From NCBI RefSeq assembly GCF_010725885.1, contig NZ_AP022600.1, forward strand, positions 3,100,001 to 3,164,000: a stretch of 64,000 bases of DNA, given 5' to 3'. The first letter of the stretch is position 1. Each line of letters begins with the position of its first letter. Below, piece after piece: positions 60,276 to 64,000 of this stretch. A program made the position numbers and the translations under genes. The stretch comes from Mycolicibacterium tokaiense (GTDB lineage: Bacteria; Actinomycetota; Actinomycetes; Mycobacteriales; Mycobacteriaceae). The notes under the pieces were generated by a model. That model made no database searches. It was not told where the DNA came from and was given only the letters and a program-made list of their open reading frames with translations.

Positions 60276-60552
60276 GATGGACAGCCTTCCACTGGGTGAC
60301 GTGTGACGCAGCTATCTCGAATGCCCAGGTAATCAACCGGTTCAAGAGTGGCTCAGCTGCATTCGCGGACCGCCACAGCAACGTGGCGTCAACGATGTGC
60401 AGAGGTTGCCAATCGAGTAGCTGTGAACGCCAGACCTGACAGCTGTGAACGCTCTGTCCGGTGGCTGTGGGACCCTATTCCCGCATCCAGTCACCTCGCG
60501 GCACCTTCACAGGAATGGGTACTACATGCGCTGCGGCCTCAGCGAGAAAGGT

Positions 60553-60912
60553 TTAGCAGGGGTTCCAGGGGCGCTCGACCCGTAACGTCACGCGAGTCCG
60601 GGCAGGATTGAAGCTTCTGCCGGCCGCAGGCGACTGGCGACAGACCTGCCAACTGCCGGGGCTGAGAATCTGAGTGGGCTCCCCGTCCACAGGGGCGACT
60701 GTGAACCGGAACTGAGTGTCGGGGGACAGCGCCTGCACCGTATCCAGGGCCTTTGCCAGAGTTATCCCCGTCACCGACGGCATGCTGACAGTCGTAGCCG
60801 GTTGAGCTGACGTGGTAGGAGCCGGTTCGGCGGCGGCGGTGGTTGCTGAGCCCAACTGCGCAGGCAGCAGCACTGCGGCGGCAGCCACGATGGCGGCGGC
60901 ATGCTTCTTCAA
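60553..60912 (-). CDS. Small secreted PASTA-like protein (paralogue)
   Basis: A 119-aa exported protein: signal peptide (about 4-24), a short Thr/Pro-rich linker, then a PASTA-like unit VSMPSVTGITLAKALDTVQALSPD and SPGSWQVCRQSPAAGRSFNP, parallel to the neighbour at 59910-60275. The TTG at 60912 is chosen as start because GGGGAGG lies 8 nt before it and the signal peptide then has normal form; an ATG at 60942 would add ten polar residues ahead of the signal. Confidence 0.7.
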   Translation of the reverse strand: MKKHAAAIVAAAAVLLPAQLGSATTAAAEPAPTTSAQPATTVSMPSVTGITLAKALDTVQALSPDTQFRFTVAPVDGEPTQILSPGSWQVCRQSPAAGRSFNPARTRVTLRVERPWNPC

Positions 60913-61038
60913 CGATTGGTCCTCCCCTTGAGTCGGAACCAACCTAACCCACCGGTTGTATCAACACGATTGCCACAGCCCACCGAGACCGGACTGTTAT
61001 GAAGCGCGCAGGTCATCGGCGCATTGATTTCCGTCTCA

Positions 61039-62466
61039 TCAGCGTTGGCTCGGCGCAGCTGAAAACATCGTGTTCGTCGAGAGATTCAGGACGGCGGCGC
61101 ACCGGGCGGCGAAAGCCAGTACCTGCAGGTCTGCGGACCAGGGCCCGACGATTTGCATGCCCACCGGGAGGCCGTTCGAGGACAGTCCGATCGGAATTGA
61201 GATGGCCGGCTGCCCGGAGATGTTGAACGCGTAGGTGTACGGGGTCCACGTCGTCCAGGGCAAGGCTGCCTCACGCTGACCGCCTTCGGGCACCTCAGCC
61301 TCGGCCGCAAACGCCGTCAACGGCAGCGTGGGCATCAGAAGGAGATCCCACGTGTCGAACAGACTGAAGGCCCACTCGTTGAAGGCTCTGCGCTGTTGCA
61401 TGATCGTGAAAAACCCCGGCAGCGAATAGTCCCCGGCCAGGTCGGCGAGGCGGGCGAGCGCGGGGTCCATTACTTCGCGGTGAGTGCGCACCGTGTCGGC
61501 GAAGCCGATGCCGCGCCCGGTCACCCACAAAGCGTCGAAGATCTCTCTGGGCGCGGCGCGGTCGAGCGAGGTCTCGGTCATATCGGCGAGTTGTGCGCCC
61601 GCCAATGCCGCGACCGCTGAATCGAACACATCAGCCACCGCGGCGTCCGGTGTGACACCAAAAGGCGTGGGTATCACGGCGACGCGCAGCGGCGATGATG
61701 TGGCTGGAAGGGGCGCGGAAAACGACGATTGCGGGTCGCGGGAATCCGGCCCGCGTGTGATCCCGAATACGCACTGAGCGTCTTCGACGCTACGGGTCAA
61801 CGGCCCTGCATGCGAGAGGTTCTCGTTGACGGTGCCCGGCCACACTGGAATCGCGCCCAGGGTTGGCTTGAAACCCACCGCGCCACAGAACGACGCCGGG
61901 ATGCGGATGGATCCGCCGGCGTCGGTCCCAGTGGCGATGGGGACCGCTCCGGACGCGACGGTGGCACCCGACCCCGCGCTCGAACCACCGGTGTTGCACT
62001 CGGTGTTCCACGGGTTGCGCGTGACGCCGGTGCGGGGAGAATTACCGACTGCCTTCCACCCGAACTCAGGAGTGGTGGTGCGACCGACGATTACCGTGCC
62101 TGCGTTCTCGAGTCGAGACACCATCGGTGACGACACGGGTGCTGGGTCGTCGCTCGTGGTCAACGACCCTTTCCAGCACGGCTCGCCGGCAATGTACATG
62201 TTGTCCTTGGCAGCGATCGGGACTCCGTGCAGTGGGCCGCGGACGCGTCCCCCACGCACTTCGGTTTCGCGTTGCGCCGCCACTGCCAGTGCGCGCTCCG
62301 GCATCAGCGCGGCGTAGGCGTTCAGGCGCGGCTCCTCTCGGCGCGCAATCGCCAGAGCGCACTCGGCGAGCTGCACCGGGGACAGTTCTCCGGCGGCGAC
62401 CCGCCGCCCCAGCGACACCCCGCTGGAGGCTGTGTATTCGTCCAGGCTGATCTCGCTGAAGGTCAT
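61039..62466 (-). CDS. Amidase-signature-family amidase
   Basis: This 475-aa amidase keeps the Ser-cisSer-Lys triad: Lys in PIAAKDNMYIAG (about 84), cis-Ser in NTGGSSAGSGATVA and Ser in GTDAGGSIRIPAS (about 160-190). Family members hydrolyse aliphatic or aryl amides, or act in degradation of nitrogen compounds. It is the last gene of a three-gene operon with an aminotransferase and an M29/NicX-like protein; the ATG at 62466 overlaps the aminotransferase stop. Confidence 0.9.
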   Translation of the reverse strand: MTFSEISLDEYTASSGVSLGRRVAAGELSPVQLAECALAIARREEPRLNAYAALMPERALAVAAQRETEVRGGRVRGPLHGVPIAAKDNMYIAGEPCWKGSLTTSDDPAPVSSPMVSRLENAGTVIVGRTTTPEFGWKAVGNSPRTGVTRNPWNTECNTGGSSAGSGATVASGAVPIATGTDAGGSIRIPASFCGAVGFKPTLGAIPVWPGTVNENLSHAGPLTRSVEDAQCVFGITRGPDSRDPQSSFSAPLPATSSPLRVAVIPTPFGVTPDAAVADVFDSAVAALAGAQLADMTETSLDRAAPREIFDALWVTGRGIGFADTVRTHREVMDPALARLADLAGDYSLPGFFTIMQQRRAFNEWAFSLFDTWDLLLMPTLPLTAFAAEAEVPEGGQREAALPWTTWTPYTYAFNISGQPAISIPIGLSSNGLPVGMQIVGPWSADLQVLAFAARCAAVLNLSTNTMFSAAPSQR

Positions 62467-63554
62467 CGCAGCGCCACCGTTCGCCAGGCCTTGCAGAAGG
62501 TGTCCGCCCAGGCGGGCGGCACAGAGGTACTTATCTTCACGAACCGTTCTCCGAACATCGGGGACTGATAGGTCCCGGGCCGGATGAAAACCCCGGTTTG
62601 GGCGAGGATCTGGTCACACAGGTCATCGGAGGTCCATCCGGTATCGGTGAGGTCGACGGCCAGGAAGTTGCCCTGAGACCGGGGCACCACCACCGAGCCC
62701 ACGCCCGAGTCTGCGACCATGGCCTCGACGGTGTCGAGGTTGCGACGATTGACCTCACGCACCAGCGTCAACCAACGGTCCCGGACTCGCAGCCCCGCGA
62801 TGGCCGCTCGTTGCGCCTGGATCCCTGCACCCAGAGGATTCGCCGGAACGGCCATCACCTCCGCGAGCAGCTCCGGTGACGCCACCACCGCGCCGACGCG
62901 GAGTCCCGCCAGCCCCAACCACTTCGAGAAGCTGTAGGTGGTGAAGGTGCGCTCCGGGTAGAGCGTTGCCGCCAAGGTGTGTGCGTCGGCGAAGTGGCGG
63001 TAGGTGGCGTCGTGAATCAGGTACGAGTCGGATGCCCGGGCCACCTCCACGATGTCGGCGAGTTCTTTGGCGGTGTAGGAACTGCCGAGCGGGTTCAGTG
63101 GGTCGATCAGGTAGATCAACGAGCATGGTTCGATCACGGTGGCGATCTGTGCGGCGGTCAGCAGCGCGCGGGGTTGCTCGAACACCGGGAGCGTGGTCAC
63201 CTGCACGCCGCCCAGGCCGACGAACCGGGCCGGCCACGGCCATCCTGGGTCACTGGTGATCAGCCGGGAGATTCGCGGCGCCAGAGTCATACAGAGGTGG
63301 TGCAAGCCGGCTACCGCACCGTCGAGCACCCACGCGTCGAATCCGGGCAACTCCAGATCAGCCACGATGAGTTCACGTAGTTCGGTGAATCCCGCCGAGG
63401 GGGCGTATACCTGGAACTCGTGCCTGCGGGTGCTCTCGGCCAGCGCGGCCAGCACCTCGGGGGCTGGCTCCAGGTGGGTGGTGTTCTGACCCATCCAGAT
63501 CACATCGTCCCGGCCGAGCAGCTCCTCGAACGACGGCAATGCCGGGCTGGTCAT
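62463..63554 (-). CDS. Class I/II PLP-dependent aminotransferase
   Basis: This 363-aa fold-type I PLP enzyme has the phosphate-side strand in IYLIDPLNPLGSSYT, the aspartate in IHDATYRHF, and the PLP lysine in TYSFSKWLGLAGLRVG (about 229-244). The usual N-P-x-G-x-x-Y motif is present as NPLGSSY. It lies between the amidase and the M29/NicX-like gene and may convert the amino-acid part of the same substrate. The ATG at 63554 overlaps the upstream stop. Confidence 0.87.
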   Translation of the reverse strand: MTSPALPSFEELLGRDDVIWMGQNTTHLEPAPEVLAALAESTRRHEFQVYAPSAGFTELRELIVADLELPGFDAWVLDGAVAGLHHLCMTLAPRISRLITSDPGWPWPARFVGLGGVQVTTLPVFEQPRALLTAAQIATVIEPCSLIYLIDPLNPLGSSYTAKELADIVEVARASDSYLIHDATYRHFADAHTLAATLYPERTFTTYSFSKWLGLAGLRVGAVVASPELLAEVMAVPANPLGAGIQAQRAAIAGLRVRDRWLTLVREVNRRNLDTVEAMVADSGVGSVVVPRSQGNFLAVDLTDTGWTSDDLCDQILAQTGVFIRPGTYQSPMFGERFVKISTSVPPAWADTFCKAWRTVALR

Positions 63555-64000
63555 GTGACGACCCTTCCTTCGACGACTCGGGGCACACCATCGAAATAGA
63601 CAGTGGCGCTCCGCATTACGCAGTCCAGATGGGCGACGGCCGCCACGGTGCCGCCGTAGGCGATTGAATTGCCGAAAGCGATGTGGGCGCTGCCGAGGGA
63701 GGACTCGGTCTCCATCGCCACACCGCAGACCGAGCCCTGCGGGTTGAGCCCGATCGACACCTCGGCCAGGTTGGCCATCCGCGGATCGCCGCAACGCGCC
63801 ATCATCTCGGTCAGCCGGTCGGCCTCGTCGCCCTCGGTGGCGGTCAGAAGGCCGTCGCTCAGGTGCAGCACCGACAGAGCTGTGCAGGGGCCGGGTCCCA
63901 TGAAGAGGTAGTCAGCGTCTATCACCACGACCCCGGAGGAGGAGGCCTCCACCGGAGCGGTGCCGGACTCGATGTCCGGCGGTGCCATGTAGGTGCCGGG
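63551..64000 (-). CDS. M29-aminopeptidase/NicX-like hydrolase, C-terminal part
   Basis: The gene runs off the right edge; about 149 C-terminal residues are visible. GTYMAPPDIESGTAPVEAS, HIAFGNSIAYGGTVAAVAHLDCVMRSATVYFDGVPRVVEGRV resembles the C-terminal domain shared by M29 aminopeptidases and the ring-opening dioxygenase NicX, with the His/Asp pair in AHLDCV as likely metal ligands. The N-terminal half, which would separate those two activities, is outside the window. It is translated in overlap with the aminotransferase. Confidence 0.65.
   Translation of the reverse strand, partial: PGTYMAPPDIESGTAPVEASSSGVVVIDADYLFMGPGPCTALSVLHLSDGLLTATEGDEADRLTEMMARCGDPRMANLAEVSIGLNPQGSVCGVAMETESSLGSAHIAFGNSIAYGGTVAAVAHLDCVMRSATVYFDGVPRVVEGRVVT

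Noticed and set aside
60417-60450. Short direct repeat AGCTGTGAACGC between the two PASTA-like genes
   Set aside because: Only two copies about 20 bp apart and no associated promoter or gene; too short to interpret.
1-64000. CRISPR array or insertion sequence
   Set aside because: No regularly spaced repeats and no transposase-like protein were seen on either strand.

Overview
The window is high-GC actinobacterial DNA, almost certainly a fast-growing Mycobacterium (Mycolicibacterium). The evidence is a conserved block in the order known from M. tuberculosis Rv0548c-Rv0566c: menB, fadD8, menC, bpoC, menD, a DUF3592 protein, mgtA, menG, menJ, grcC1, htpX, gpsA, an FAD monooxygenase and yajQ. 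GTG starts, 4-bp GTGA/ATGA overlaps and probable leaderless promoters (TANNNT about 7 nt before the start codon) are frequent, as expected for mycobacteria.

Layout. (1) 1-364: N-terminal part of a short-chain dehydrogenase. (2) 562-10811: an inducible catabolic cluster (3-hydroxyisobutyrate-dehydrogenase-type oxidoreductase, GHL6/GH42-like hydrolase, D-2-hydroxyacid dehydrogenase, Dpp-type ABC importer) with a LacI regulator. A matching LacI-type operator lies in the operon promoter and in front of lacI. (3) 10889-13579: membrane protein, menB, a Ddn-like F420/deazaflavin protein and a HAD phosphatase. (4) 13647-16514: a tightly coupled four-gene operon (glycosyltransferase, acyl-CoA-dehydrogenase-like protein, PIG-L deacetylase, NodS-like methyltransferase) of unknown product. 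(5) 16560-27091: the menaquinone core (fadD8, menC, bpoC, menD, menG) plus mgtA, interrupted by a DUF1707/DJ-1 pair with its own operator-bearing promoter. (6) 27401-35965: an accessory glycan cluster (two GT2s, a flippase, an RfbF-like nucleotidylyltransferase, a PIG-L deacetylase, an epimerase/dehydratase, two C-methyltransferase-family proteins, an RmlC-like epimerase). (7) 36438-43626: an NMT1/THI5-type ABC importer with M20, nitrilase, M24 and glutamine-amidotransferase-like enzymes, under a second LacI regulator with two identical 16-bp operators. (8) 43619-56622: the conserved block resumes (menJ, grcC1, htpX, gpsA, monooxygenase, yajQ) with secreted proteins, two MFS transporters and an ArsR regulator flanked by palindromes. 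(9) 56698-60912: tRNA-Tyr followed by low-GC foreign-looking DNA: a BNR-type phage/tail-like protein, a small membrane protein and two small secreted PASTA-like proteins. (10) 61039-64000: amidase, aminotransferase and a partial M29/NicX-like hydrolase in one operon.

How the genes work together. MenD, MenC, MenB, MenG, GrcC1 and MenJ cover most of menaquinone synthesis, from isochorismate through head-group ring closure, polyprenyl chain and methylation to beta-isoprene saturation. MenA, MenE and MenF are not in the window. The accessory islands (6) and (7) sit exactly between menG and menJ.

Three strong hairpins sharing the outer motif GTGATTTGTGGAG/CTCCACAAATCAC lie between convergent gene pairs (16.5, 25.4 and 43.6 kb). 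They supply stop codons to several of the neighbouring genes. All functional statements rest on motif reading and family knowledge; no database search was possible.
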